Positions 33,878 through 44,153 are shown, numbered from the stretch's first letter. The stretch is DNA of 64,000 nt from Bimuria novae-zelandiae CBS 107.79 (GCA_010015655.1 ML976684.1:382639-446638); one strand, 5' to 3'. A program made the numbers and translations. Notes: generated from the letters alone by a model not told the origin.

Positions 33878-35084
33878 GGCAACTTTTCTACCCACAGAAT
33901 CGTTGCCTTTCCTCTTTGTTGACGGCCTAGGTTTTACCCTGAAAGGTCCCTCCTCGGTGTATTCTCGGCAAGCTCTACATGCCCATACCTGTGCTGGCCG
34001 TTGAAGTCTCACTAAGGCGGTCTACTTGAAAACCGAAACCGCCTCCTCGTAGGAATGCGAGTCCATCCTCGATGGCCTGAGAAGGGTGTACGGAATCGAG
34101 ATTGTTCCATGGCCGTGCGACTACACCTGTCGGCAAAGGCCAAATCACCAAGGACTTGATTAACCAGTTTACTTCATTTGCTACAGCACGGCTCTTCTGA
34201 AAAGCGGTGTGGAGCTTTCTTTTCCAAATCCCTTTTCCGCATCCTGCACCTAATTCCATCGTGTAGTCTACCGAACAAGATAGAATCAAATTTGTTAGCA
34301 GAATGCAGTACGTGATGTGACTTGACCCAGAGTTGATCTGACCCGCGATACTCACACAACACCAGTCGAACTACCATGTGTTAACGCAAGACACCCCATA
34401 CAGCCTCAGATCACCACCGCCTGTAGTACAGCTCTCTGCTCCAGTCAAACTACTGTGTCTTCGCCCAGGACACGTTACAGTCCCTCAGCTTTGACGTAGC
34501 TAACCAACGCGAGTTACCCCTGGACCCATGCATCCTGCATAGAGTCATGACCCGATCACTGCGCTGTTATGGACACGTTCACGAGCATGGTGAACACGAT
34601 TGAAAGCCCTATTGATCCTGTATATGGCAAGCTGACATATCACCAATCGTGAAGGTATAAGGTTGGGTAAGACAGTTCTATTCAGAGATGTCTTGGTCCT
34701 GTGTGTTACCCCTGGACGAGCAATACAATGGCGAACTGAATCTACTTTGTACCTAAAAGATTGGTCCCTGCCAGATCAGACAGTACTAGGACACACACAG
34801 ATACACACAGATACACACAGATACACACAGATACACACAAATCGTGTATCACAAGTCATGAACATAGATCAGAACACTGGAAATATGTTAAGGCGAGATG
34901 CTCTGAAGGTGGCAATGACGCCGGACTTGCTTGGTCTAAACGTTGGGATGAGACATGCAATGTACAATCTATATGCCCTTCAGCTTGACACGCAAAGAAG
35001 AGGTATATCGGCGAACCAACTGTTGGCACACCCCCGTCCTCCCGTCCTTCCGGCGTGTTCGAACCCTGCTTTCCGGTCCACAGC
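33878..35084. other. 1.2-kb intergenic region between convergent genes
   Basis: PRP40 and the carrier gene converge here. Minus-strand frames at 33975-34377 give up to 126 residues without recognisable features. A small tandem repeat lies at 34791. No gene supported. Confidence 0.4.
34791..34840. repeat. five tandem copies of a 10-bp unit
   Basis: The unit ATACACACAG is repeated five times, with the first and last copy differing by a base or two. A simple minisatellite in noncoding DNA. Confidence 0.9.
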
Positions 35085-36252
35085 TCAAACGTCCCCGCGC
35101 ATTTGGCGGAAGAAGTCCATGACACCGGTGAAAACGACGAGCAGAATACCACCACCCGGTCCGAGCCTGAGCACCTTGGGCAGGAAACCCTTGTAGAGAG
35201 CCCCAAATCCTTCTTCCTTCATGACAGTGCCTAGAGCGGGCCATGCCCAGTTGTACTTGGGGACGGTGCCTACGACCTTGGTGGAGTTCTGGATGCGTGA
35301 CTTCACGACGTCCATGGGGGTGTTGAGAATGGTACCGACGGTGCCACCAACGGCGCCAGACAGTAAATCGTTCGTGATCTGGCCCTTCTTGGTCGACGCC
35401 TGCGGCAGGAGCGTGCGGACCTGGAAGATGCAGCCAAAGTACCCGGCGTTCCAGAGGATGTGGCGCCACATGGTCGACTCGAGACCCTGGTACAGGGTGA
35501 GCGGGCCTTCCTGCCTCACGATCTTCATGAAGCAGTCCACCATGCCAGTATATTTGTGCGCCTGCGCCCTGTCCTGGAGACGGATCTTGATGAGCTCGAA
35601 CGGAACGACGACGAAGGCCTCGGTTGCACCGGCGGTGGCGCCGGTAAGGATAGAGAGGGACTGGTTCATCTTCTGCTGGCCGAAGAGGTTGCGGTAGAAG
35701 CTGCCCCAGGAGTCGTTCGCTGCGAACTTGGTCGCCCTCTTCGGCGCCTCCATTAGAATAGGCGCGCTGATACCGCGGTACAGTCTGGAGGCACTGCAGA
35801 ACGTCAGTTGCGTCTGACGTTGCCCCAGGTGTGCGCTCAATCGTACCCTTCGTTCTTGATGATCTTCCTGAAGCAGTCCACCATGCCATTGTAGGAGTCC
35901 TCGCCAACTGCCTTGCCGGTTTGAAGTTGTCTAGAGTCGTTTAGAATGTGTGCGGAGCTCGTTTAGTCGCGATGCGCTTACACTCGGGTTTTGACCACGT
36001 CGAGCGGGTACCTAAGATATCAGCGCGTTTTGGAGAGGCAATTGCAATGGCTCTTTACATGATCAAGATCTATAGATGAAGGTTAGATTAGCAATTTAGC
36101 GCATCGTCTGTCCCATTGCACTCACTTCAGACACACCAGCGACGGCACCTGCATATACCAGTTAGCTGCAGCCCGCGGCAATATTGCTGCAATTGTCACT
36201 CACCAGCCGCGAATTGGTAGACGAACGGGAGGGGCTTCGGTTGGTCCGCCAT
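35085..36252 (-). CDS. ODC1: mitochondrial 2-oxodicarboxylate carrier
   Basis: Six exons on the minus strand: 36252-36204, 36148-36126, 36069-36059, 36011-35982, 35930-35847 and 35793-35085, giving 301 residues. The carrier exchanges 2-oxoadipate and 2-oxoglutarate across the inner mitochondrial membrane. Three carrier signatures are seen: YPLDVVKTRVQLQTGK, VPFELIKIRLQDRAQAHKY and TPMDVVKSRIQNS, each starting Px[DE]xx[KR]x[RK]. The order and the residues after them (GFLPKVLRLGPGGGILLVVF) match the ODC subgroup. All five introns crowd into the first 460 bases and one exon has only 11 bases. The phase is kept at every junction, so the model is strong despite the tiny exons. The choice between ODC1 and ODC2 is arbitrary. 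Confidence 0.92.
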
Positions 36253-36420
36253 TGCGTAGCGATACAAAAAGCAGAGGAGAGAAGGGAGTAGTGGAGAGGG
36301 TTGTAGGTTTGGACGTTTATCACTGAATGCACGAGACCTGGGGAAAGGTGACTGGAGGTCCGATCGAGCTCCGTGCGGAATGTTGGCCCAAGCTCCAATC
36401 GATAAACCGAGCAGAAAATG

Positions 36421-36664
36421 GGGCGCGCAAAAGCAACCAGAGCCCCACCCGTGTTCGGGCTATCTGGCTCTCGCGTAAAGTTGAAAGCTAGGGCTTGCTA
36501 TACACAACTACATTTGTAATTGTAGTTTAGCCTCTGTATTGTTTATCCTGGGGTTACTTATAACGCTTTCCTGCTATATACTCTGGCAGGTATAGCCCAT
36601 TTCTACCTTTACGCGAGAGGGCGCGCAAAAGCAACCTGAGCTCCACCCCTGTTCGGCTACTGGG
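36421..36664. repeat. partial tandem duplication of a ~200-bp unit containing an inverted-repeat element
   Basis: The segment 36421-36467 (starts GGGCGCGCAAAAGCAACC) recurs with a few changes at 36619-36664, on the other side of the element at 36468-36619. A second element copy follows each time, so the whole flank-plus-element unit is duplicated in tandem. Confidence 0.75.
36468..36619. mobile_element. MITE-like element, copy 1 (152 bp)
   Basis: Terminal inverted repeats CTCTCGCGTAAAG at the left and the reverse complement CTTTACGCGAGAG at the right. The inside has TGTATTGTTTATCCTGGGGT, shared with other copies. No coding capacity. Confidence 0.85.
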
Positions 36665-36849
36665 CAATACCCGCGTCTCTTGTAAAGCTGAATGCTGGCT
36701 ATACACTACAAAGGGTAATCTCAATAAAGTCGGCCGTCATGTGACTTGCCAAGAAGCTAGCGCGTCACTAGCGGAACAGAGTCTCCGAGCCTCTAAGAGC
36801 TCTGTAGAGCGTCAACACCTACACTTTAACCTCACGTTTCTCACTTAAT

Positions 36850-38929
36850 ATGGCTTCAAATCCTGCTAAAAAAAGCTCTCGATTGCTTTTAGAAGCCTAG
36901 CTAGCTGCTATCGTCGTTCTCAGGACAAAATACAACCTCACTTTCCCAGAAATCGCCACTGATTTGGGTATAACTGACCACACCTGTGGTAAGGCATTTC
37001 GACGCGTCAAAGGCGCCGCAAAGGGCGACTCACTGCAGGAATTGCTAGCTGCAACACCTACAGTCAAGCAGTCTCCTCCTGGCAGACCTGTAAAGGTACG
37101 CGATGGCTCTACGCTGAGCGCAAGACTACGGCATGACATCATCGTATATGGCACCTACCGGGTGCATGACGCTGTCAGAGACCTCTGCGCAGAAGCTAGC
37201 ATCACACTTAGTAAGAATACAGTCTATAACATTGCTAGGGAGCACCGCGACGAGCAGCACCTATACGTAATAACTCGCGGAGTACGACTTAAAAAACCAG
37301 CGCTTAGTAGTAACAACGAGGACTAGCGACTATAGTACTATGCCTAGCTTAAGGCTAAATATAACCTACACTTTCCACGCATTATATTTGTCTACTATAA
37401 TAAGACCTCTAAGTCTATTAGCGGGAGCAATATACGTGGCGGAAAGCAGAGGATTTCAAGACTAGTTAGATAAGATAGTAACGTCTACGCACTACTTATA
37501 ACGCTACCTAAATTTAGTTTTATAATCTACGCTACTACTTTAACTAATACTACTTACTCCTATTAACGCCCTTGCGTTATTTAGGTTTAGGATAATAATA
37601 AGAGCCGCGAGGACCTTATACAACGCGTCTCCTATATAAATAATATAGTAAAGGAGACCCTTAAGGTTAAACGCTCTTACGCGACTATCGCTAGCACTAA
37701 TAAAAAGTAGTAACTACGGGAAATTAACTATAATATTACCTATAATAATAGTTAACGCTAAGCTACTAATAAGGCTACTAGTAAGAAGGGTGGAGCTCTC
37801 TACGCAGGTATTAAGAAACCTTTTACTATTAAAAAGTTCTTTAAAACAGAGGAGTTTGTATATAATGGAGGGAAGGGCATAAACGGTATCTAGTACGCAG
37901 AGAACATACTTAAGAAACACTTATTCCCTTATTACTACGCTATACGCGATAATAACCTAGGCGTAGCTATTTATTTAATTTAAGATAACGTTCGCCTATA
38001 CTTACTAGGTCTCTGGTACTGCCAGCTAGAAATTAAAGCTCTAGGAATCAAGTTTGGCCCTTAGCCTCCCAATTCACCCGACTTACACCCAATTGAGCGC
38101 TGTTTTGGGCGTCTAGAAGGTTTTTTGGCAAGTTACGAATGCCTATCAAGTTCTAAGGAGGCCAAAAAGGCTGCAGAACAGTACATAAAGGAGGTCTGGC
38201 AAGGTAGTAGTAGTAGTAGTATTGATTAACGTCCAGGAACATAATGTTCTAGCCTCCCATGGGGCATGGGGACGTGCTAAGCTGTATTTACAGAAAGCAT
38301 TTCGTGCCTGCCGGCTGGCTACCACAGTAGCCTTGTTGTACATAGCCCATCCTCCCTTTAATAGGTCTACCTGCTACTACAGGCACCTAGATACCTATAG
38401 TAGCCGGCCCTCATCTGTGAGGGTGTTGTTGTCCTGCCCCTCTCTCCCTCGCCCTTGTAGCTCTGCTCCCGTACTGTCTTCCTCCCCCTACCTCGTACGA
38501 AGTAGGACCTCGTACGAGTTAGCAAGCTGCCTTGTACCTTGAGTAAAAACCTCGTAGGGGAAAACCTCAAGCTTGAACAAGTAGTAGTAGTCGCCTGAGC
38601 GGTACTTAGTTTGGGTGAAAGGTTTTAACCAAGTCTTGGCAGAGCGAAAACTCTGCATCTTGGCTTTGGTCTCTTTATCGCAACAGCGCCAGCTTTTTGC
38701 GGATAAAGAACGTGATTCTAGTAATCAGCTTGTTCAGGCGAACAATTTCATACTACAGGAACCCCCCACACGGTCGTGTGGGTGGAATCACGATTTTGGT
38801 GTTCCTGAGGTCTGGCAAGGTGATGAGACACTCAGGCAGTATATGGCCGAAAAGCTTCATCCTACCTACTTTATGCGCGTTGCAGAGCTCTGCGAGGACG
38901 CAGGTGGCCAGAACAACTTTACAGCATAA
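36850..38929 (+). pseudogene. E1 transposase remnant (Tc1/mariner, HTH + DDE)
   Basis: The frame starts with ATG at 36850 and meets a TAG after 16 codons, then reads a helix-turn-helix region (YNLTFPEIATDLGITDHTCG) and GRPVKV up to 37326. The AT-rich middle has many stops. The second catalytic Asp region (AIYLI, stop, DNVRLYLLGL) and the third (PPNSPDLHPIERCFG, preceded by TAG where Trp is expected) are still readable near 37960-38110. The gene is then cut by a 601-base insertion after GAGGTCTGGCAAGGT and resumes as DETLRQYMAEKLHP to a TAA at 38929. It cannot make an active enzyme. Confidence 0.85.
38206..38806 (-). mobile_element. 601-bp insertion with 15-bp target duplication (SINE/LINE-like)
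   Basis: The 15-mer GAGGTCTGGCAAGGT occurs at 38191-38205 and again at 38807-38821, and between them lies sequence foreign to the transposase. On the minus strand the insert ends in a simple tail (ACT)5, seen here as AGTAGTAGTAGTAGT at 38206-38220. A long, variable-type duplication plus a simple 3' tail is the mark of target-primed retrotransposition. No coding frame or clear polymerase III box was recognised, so the class is inferred. Composition is normal, so it escaped the RIP-like decay that hit its host. Confidence 0.7.
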
Positions 38930-39231
38930 TTAGAACATCTTATTTGGGTGTATTTGCTTATACTTTAGATGGAATCAAGATGCGCGACTTTTGAAGTTGC
39001 TACCCCTGCAGGAATCCCTGCTGCACGTGACGGCCGACTTTATTGAGATTACCCTTTGTACGACCTTCGCAATTGAAGTTCCGCCTTTGTCTTATCTATC
39101 CTAGGGTTACTTACCACGCTTTCCAACTCTGGCCCTTATAGCCCGCTTCTACTTTTACGCGAGAGACCGCAGCGGCATCTCGGAGACCGGTACACTGCGC
39201 GTGCATTGGGGAGGTGACTGCCTCTCGCGTA

Positions 39232-39276
39232 CAGCTGAAAGTTGGCCATTGTATTGCTTATCCTGCTTAGAAAAAG
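39232..39276. mobile_element. MITE-like element, copy 3, fragment
   Basis: CTCTCGCGTACAGCTGAAAG followed by GGCCATTGTATTGCTTATCC matches the left half of the other copies. The right end is missing. Confidence 0.7.
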
Positions 39277-39742
39277 TAGTCCTGGTAGGCAGGCATTGTT
39301 TACATTTTCTGGTTGCTATTCGCCGCACCTTTCTCGTGCAAGTGACCAATAGCCAATAGTGCTAGCTGTGGCACGGACCGTGCCACTCACCAAGAGTTTG
39401 GAACGTAATCCTCGTCTCATCTTGACAACTATATTGAACCTACAATTCGGAGAAATCTGTGGCCGGGATAATTGTACACGCGAGCTTGTCGATGCTAAGA
39501 GGCTTGGCCATTGTACCGTGTCTTGGTGGTCAATCTGTAATGCTCGAAAATCGGGGAAAATCTTGGCAAAACCTTAATTATTTTCGCGCGCCTGCTAATT
39601 TGTTTCTGAAATCTAAACGCCTGCGGTCCCCACTATATCGTTGTCAGCTTGCCGCCTAGTAAAGTAAGGCTGTAGATATACGTAAGGACGTCTATACTAA
39701 CTATTTTCTTAGTGTTGCAGACGTTCTGGCACGCCCGTGGAC

Positions 39743-40879
39743 ATGTACGCCGCTGTAGGCATCCCGACGCGGCCTCGCCGACGCGACCTCGCGCCGCCCC
39801 AGCCTCCTAATGCTATATATCTCGGTCGCGGTCTTTCTACGCGTACTCGTAATAATACCAAGCGGTTCCTAGACTTTAGATAGCACCTAGACGCCATCGC
39901 TGCACGCGAACGTTGTTCTCGGCACGCTGTTAGCAATGTAGCGGAGAACCTGGAGAAGTTTGGCAACGTTCGCCGCCCTCTGCAAGGCAAGCTAGGGAGA
40001 CCTCCTGCTATCCCAGACGAAGACGGGGACGCGTTGTTTAATAAGCTAGTTTATTCTGGCTAGATATACCAGGACGAGATTATAAAGTAGCTACTTATTA
40101 AGCGTGACTGTCGCGTCTCCCGCTCTACAGTCTAGTAATACTTAAAGAAGAAGAAGTGGAGCGAGCGTACGCTGCGGCCCTTCTCTATTAACTAAAACAA
40201 GGACCTAAGGCAAGGGTATCGCGTCCGAATGAGCCAGTATACGCAGGAGGATCTCTGCTTTATCAACAAGGCAATCTTTAATAAGAAGAATGGCTGGAGA
40301 CATAAGGCGTATGCTCCTGTTGGCGCTAACTATCGATATAGTTAGGATATCCGGCGTGGCGATACCTGGGCAATTCTCCTAGCTTATACTTTGCAGCACG
40401 GGTATTTGCCTTGCACTAGCATTAAGGAGGGTTACTATAATTGTGAGCAGTTTCTAGAATAGATTAAGACGCAGCTAATACCTACACTACGCGCCTTCTA
40501 TAGCGGTAAGCTAATAGTAATTGTCCTCGATAATGTATTAATACACACAAATAACGACGTGCGGGCGATTGTTAAGCGCGCTAGGTATCTGCTCTAGTAC
40601 CTACCGCCATACTCCCCAGACTATAACCCCATCGAGCTCACATTTGCGGTGTTAAAAGCCTAGATCCGCCGGAACTACGTCTTTACGCGCTCTCGATTTG
40701 GCCGTAATAGGTTTAGAGATTTCCTAACAGTAGCGATTTAGGAAAGCTATTATAATAAGTTTGCAAGGAAGCACTTCCGCTACGCAGCTAGTAGCCTATA
40801 TATTAATAATAACACGTTGCTAAGGGTCAAAAGGGAGCTAAGAACAGAGTTCGACTTTAACTTTAATAAGGATAAGTAA
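39743..40879 (+). pseudogene. E2 transposase (Tc1-like, DD34E spacing) with about 11 stop codons
   Basis: 379 codons in one frame from ATG 39743 to TAA 40879, without any frameshift. An N-terminal helix-turn-helix region ends in GKLGRPPAIPDEDGDAL. The catalytic part shows GWRHKAYAPVG, VIVLDNVLIHTN and LPPYSPDYNPIELTFAVLKA. From the Asp in VLDN to the Glu in NPIE there are 34 intervening codons, the DD34E spacing of Tc1 elements. Where the first catalytic Asp is expected (LCFINKAIFNKK) Asn and Lys stand instead, consistent with G-to-A changes. In-frame TAG/TAA codons sit mostly where Trp or Gln would fit. The enzyme is dead in this copy. Confidence 0.88.
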
Positions 40880-41196
40880 GGTTAAACAGGTCGCTGCAGG
40901 CGGCGGTGGCGGCCCTGGGGAGCGGCCCAGCGTTTAAGGTGACGAAGCCACTATTACTACCACTGTTTACATTCGCCTAGGAGCCTTTACCAACGGAAGG
41001 AGCCTATGTCGACTCTACACTAGTACTCCAGGCTGAAAGTTTGTCAATTTAATTTATATATATATATATATAATTTCAGCCCGAAACTTTGTTTATTTAT
41101 TAAGATGTTTAATATTCTGGCACATATTGAAAACAACAAAGTTTTAGGCAGGAATATATTGAAAACTATAGAAAATTAGCAATAACGCTGCTAGAT

Positions 41197-43198
41197 TTAC
41201 GCAGACTCATGCTTATCACCCTTATACTCTGTTGCTATTGTAAATAACATCTTTGCATAACGATAACTAGTTTTAAACTTTCTTAGATTCTCTTTTAGAT
41301 GGCGAATAAGACCATCTTTAAGCTTTAACTCCCTAGCAATCTTGTATAGGTTACTAGTAGGGTCGCTCATCTCGCGAAGGTTATAAATTGTCCACCGCTC
41401 GTCAAGCGCAATCTCTATTGTCTGGGTGTATTTATCCTAGTCCTCAGGTAACTACTAACCTATAAGCCACTTAAAGAACTCCCTTACCTCCACTCGAGTG
41501 TTACCCTGACTATTAATAGGGCTTAACGAAGATATAGGCGCGGGCGGTAGATGTTTTATAATAGCGTAAGTTTAAGAGCTTAAAGGTCTACGTGCTAGTG
41601 ACGCTGGCAACGGCGGCGGAGACCTGGACGCAACAACGCGTGGACGTGGGCCGTATGGCCAGCTCTTAGACGCCTTTTGCTACTGTATAAGTAGCTACTG
41701 CGCCTTAGCCATACGCGCATAACGCTTAAGGTCTTTAAATTAACGTAGTTCCTCCTCTTCTTCTTATCGTTATTAACGTTAACGCTCTTGCTTATGCTTG
41801 CGCTACTGCTGCGCCTCCTTTCGCTCCTCTTCTTTGTCCTTTAGACGTTGCAGCTCTTGCTAGTGTTTTAGGTCCTCCACACGCTTCCTATGCCGCTTCC
41901 TCTCCTCTTTAGCAGAGCTATTATTAGTGCTGCCTAGCCGCTTCTTGCCCTTGCCTCTGCGAGTATAAGGGTTAACCTTAAGCTAGTTACCCGTGTTACT
42001 GCGCTAATACGCGACAAGCTGAAGAGGTGGCTGCTTAATAGACGCGCTGTCCTGTCCCTTAATAATACGCTTTGTCTATGTCTCTCCATCCGCCGGACGT
42101 ATCGCGAAGTGCTCACCAGAGAAAGGAATCCAGCACTAGTGTCCATAGTTGCTACAGAGGGTCTCGTGGCAAATCCACCAGTTATGGATACTGCTAAGCA
42201 AGTCAGCAGAGGACTGACGGACCTCCTACTGCGCCTCCGTCCGCAGTAACTAAGTCGTACGACTGCTACAAGGCACCAGCGCGCTGGCAATAACTTAGGG
42301 CGGAGTATTAGCTTGCCTAGGTGATAAAGGCTCGTTAGCATACGTCCGAGGAAACGCCTTCTATAAGAGGGCAACCTCTACCTTTACGTCCACCCTTATC
42401 TCTAGGATATCGCACCCTCGCAGCGACTCGGCAGCCTGGTCTATGTCTCTCACCAGCACGTCTCCAGACTCCACAAAGTCAGCCAACGTCTTATGCTTGA
42501 ACGCTGAGCGGGACGTCTTCGTCCTCCGGCCAGCGCGAAAGGCAACACCGATTGCTAGTGTACGATAGTCTCGTCCGTCGATTTCAGACAGGGGATTACG
42601 GACCATCTGCTCTACCATGTCGTCCAGATCTGATATCACGAACTCTCGTCGATTACAGATAGCCATATCCTTAACCTTTATTGCCTTGTTCACGCGCAGC
42701 GTGTACTCAATCTCCAGGTCATACGAAGGGCCAGGCACTGGCGACGACGCGCGCGGCGGCGAGGAGGGTACTGCTACCACAGTGGCAGCAGGCGGTACAG
42801 GTGTAGGTGTAGGTGTAGGCGCTGGCACAGGTACAGGCGGAGGTGTGGGGGGGAGAGACGGCGGAGGAGAGGACGACGACGACGGTGGACCTAGCAGGTT
42901 TGGCAGCAGGCCTGGAAATCGCCTGCTCAGAGAGTCCTCACGGGTGTTACCGGACGCTGTTTTCGACTTCTTGGTCCGACTGGTAGGCTTGCTGGCAGGC
43001 TTACGCGTGGCCTTCGTCCTGTGTGCACCACCACCTGTCATTATAGCAGGAGCGGGAGCTTCTACTTCGAAGTCAACGGCGATAGGTTTCCCAGCGTACG
43101 CGGGACTTACGCGTGGCTTTAACAGTGGGCACACGGGCTGTGCCTGTACAAGAACGCGTCTGGCGACGGGTTGGCGACGGCGCGTCGGCGTTGGTCAT
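41197..43198 (-). pseudogene. E2 second gene: accessory protein of unknown function
   Basis: One minus-strand frame runs from about 43134 to a TAA at 41197-41199, 646 codons without frameshift, broken by many TAG/TAA. A 5' exon from ATG 43198 with a donor GTAAGT at about 43115 is possible. The first 257 codons are stop-free: a basic, Lys/Ser-rich start, a Pro-rich linker (PPVPVPAPTPTPTPVPP) and a folded-looking domain (DLEIEYTLRVNKAIKVKDMA, then RTLAIGVAFRAGRRTKTSRS). Next come GEHFAIRPADG, a Glu/Lys/Arg/Gln-rich coiled coil (about 41700-41900) and a C-terminal helical part (WDKYTQTIEIALDERWTIYN). I recognise no family. It is inside the terminal repeats, so it belongs to the transposon. Confidence 0.6.
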
Positions 43199-43919
43199 GC
43201 AGGGCGTATGTAGAGGTCTCACGCGACTGCAACACTAAGAAAAGGTTAGTATAGACGTCTTTAAAACTTCAACTAATGTGGCAGAGCTAATAAAGGTAAC
43301 AAGGCGCGTACCGCGGGCGTTTAGATTCTGTATACAAATTGGCTGGCGCGCGAAAATAATTAAGGTTTTGCCAAGATTTTCCCCGATTTTCGAGCATTAC
43401 AGATGCACGTCGTAACTCAATGCACGCGCAACACCAAAACCTAAGGTAGCCACATGAGGCTATAGAGGCCTATATAAAAGCAATTATTAAAAGAATTTTT
43501 ATAGCTAAGATCTCCTAGGCCTGTTAATAATTACTAACTACTTATATTATAAATATTAACTTAGTATTTTAATTAATTAGCTTCTACGCGATAATAATAT
43601 TAATAGCGTAAATATTATTATATTAATATATATAGGTGCTAGTGTAAATTTCTACCTCTTTATAATTTTATAAGTGACTTTTAAGGCTCTTTAACTTCCC
43701 TTTTTAGTAATTTTAAGACGTTTTTAAAGTTATTATTAAGCCTTATAAGCCTATTAATAAAAGTATTACTTAGTAGCTTAATTAGCTTTTTTCTTAGCAC
43801 GTATATTTTTAATTACTATATATATAATACGTCTCTCCTATAATAAGTAAGCTTTAAGCTACTAGCTAGCCCTATAAGCTTTTACTTACTTACTTTTTTA
43901 AAACTATAATTATTAATTT

Positions 43920-44153
43920 TGTCCAAATGGTAGTAGTCACGTAGACCGGATGCACACGGATCTCTGTGCGTAAGATCCGGAAGGGTACGGATCTCCGTGC
44001 ACAGAGACTAGGAATATATTAACCCTTTCCTTCGTACAATAGACAGGGAGAAGCAATCAACACCAGTTACCCCCCCCCCCCCTCCGTACGATGTTTACAC
44101 CGTGCAAACCTTTCTGCCTCGTACGCAATTGCTAGCAGAGAGTCTATTCAACA
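43920..44153. mobile_element. solo LTR, 234 bp, inside E3
   Basis: It begins TGTCCAAATGG and ends TATTCAACA (TGT...ACA) and is flanked on both sides by the 5-base duplication AATTT (43915-43919 and 44154-44158). Normal GC content contrasts with the surrounding AT-rich DNA. It includes a run of 14 C. No internal retrotransposon sequence remains, so it is a product of LTR-LTR recombination. Confidence 0.85.

Larger units (their letters stand above)
36709..39058 (+). mobile_element. Tc1/mariner-type DNA transposon E1
   Basis: The ends CAAAGGGTAATCTCAATAAA and its reverse complement lie directly inside TA duplications (36707-36708 and 39059-39060). The inverted repeats run about 32 bases with near identity. 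The element is 2350 bases, about 1.73 kb after removing a later 616-base insertion with its duplication. It carries one decayed transposase gene. The centre (about 37320-38030) is very AT-rich while both flanks have normal composition, so RIP-like decay is uneven. The first 93 bases recur unchanged at the end of this window. Confidence 0.9.
36677..39165. mobile_element. MITE-like element, copy 2, split by transposon E1
   Basis: The left part 36677-36708 (CTCTTGTAAAGCTGAATGC) and the right part 39059-39165 (ends CTTTTACGCGAGAG) line up with copy 1 when the Tc1/mariner element at 36709-39058 and one TA are removed. The left end has a 2-base deletion in its repeat. Confidence 0.8.
39535..43402 (+). 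mobile_element. two-gene Tc1-like transposon E2, inserted in the E3 terminal repeat
   Basis: The ends are 58-base perfect inverted repeats (39535-39592 and 43345-43402) beginning CTGTAATGCTCGAAAATCGG; similarity continues beyond. The element spans 3868 bases. It carries a transposase gene on the plus strand and a second long gene on the minus strand; the two converge around an AT microsatellite at 41055-41071. Both genes keep one frame over their full length and are broken only by TAG/TAA codons, as expected from RIP. Compared with the right E3 repeat used as an empty site, the insertion duplicated AT. If CTG is excluded from the ends, the flanks read TA. Confidence 0.85.

Noticed and set aside
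34791..34840. Possible CRISPR-like array
   Set aside because: Pure tandem 10-mers without spacers in a fungal genome; a simple minisatellite.
35050..35070. TTCGAACC resembling a tRNA B box
   Set aside because: Flanking bases cannot form a T stem and no acceptor stem is found; no tRNA gene was supported anywhere in the window.
41934..42374. 146-codon minus-strand frame as a separate gene
   Set aside because: It is out of frame with the E2 second gene, whose own frame (with TAG codons) reads coherently through the same DNA.
42617..43213. 198-codon plus-strand Gly/Thr-rich frame
   Set aside because: Shadow of the Pro-rich linker of the E2 second gene.
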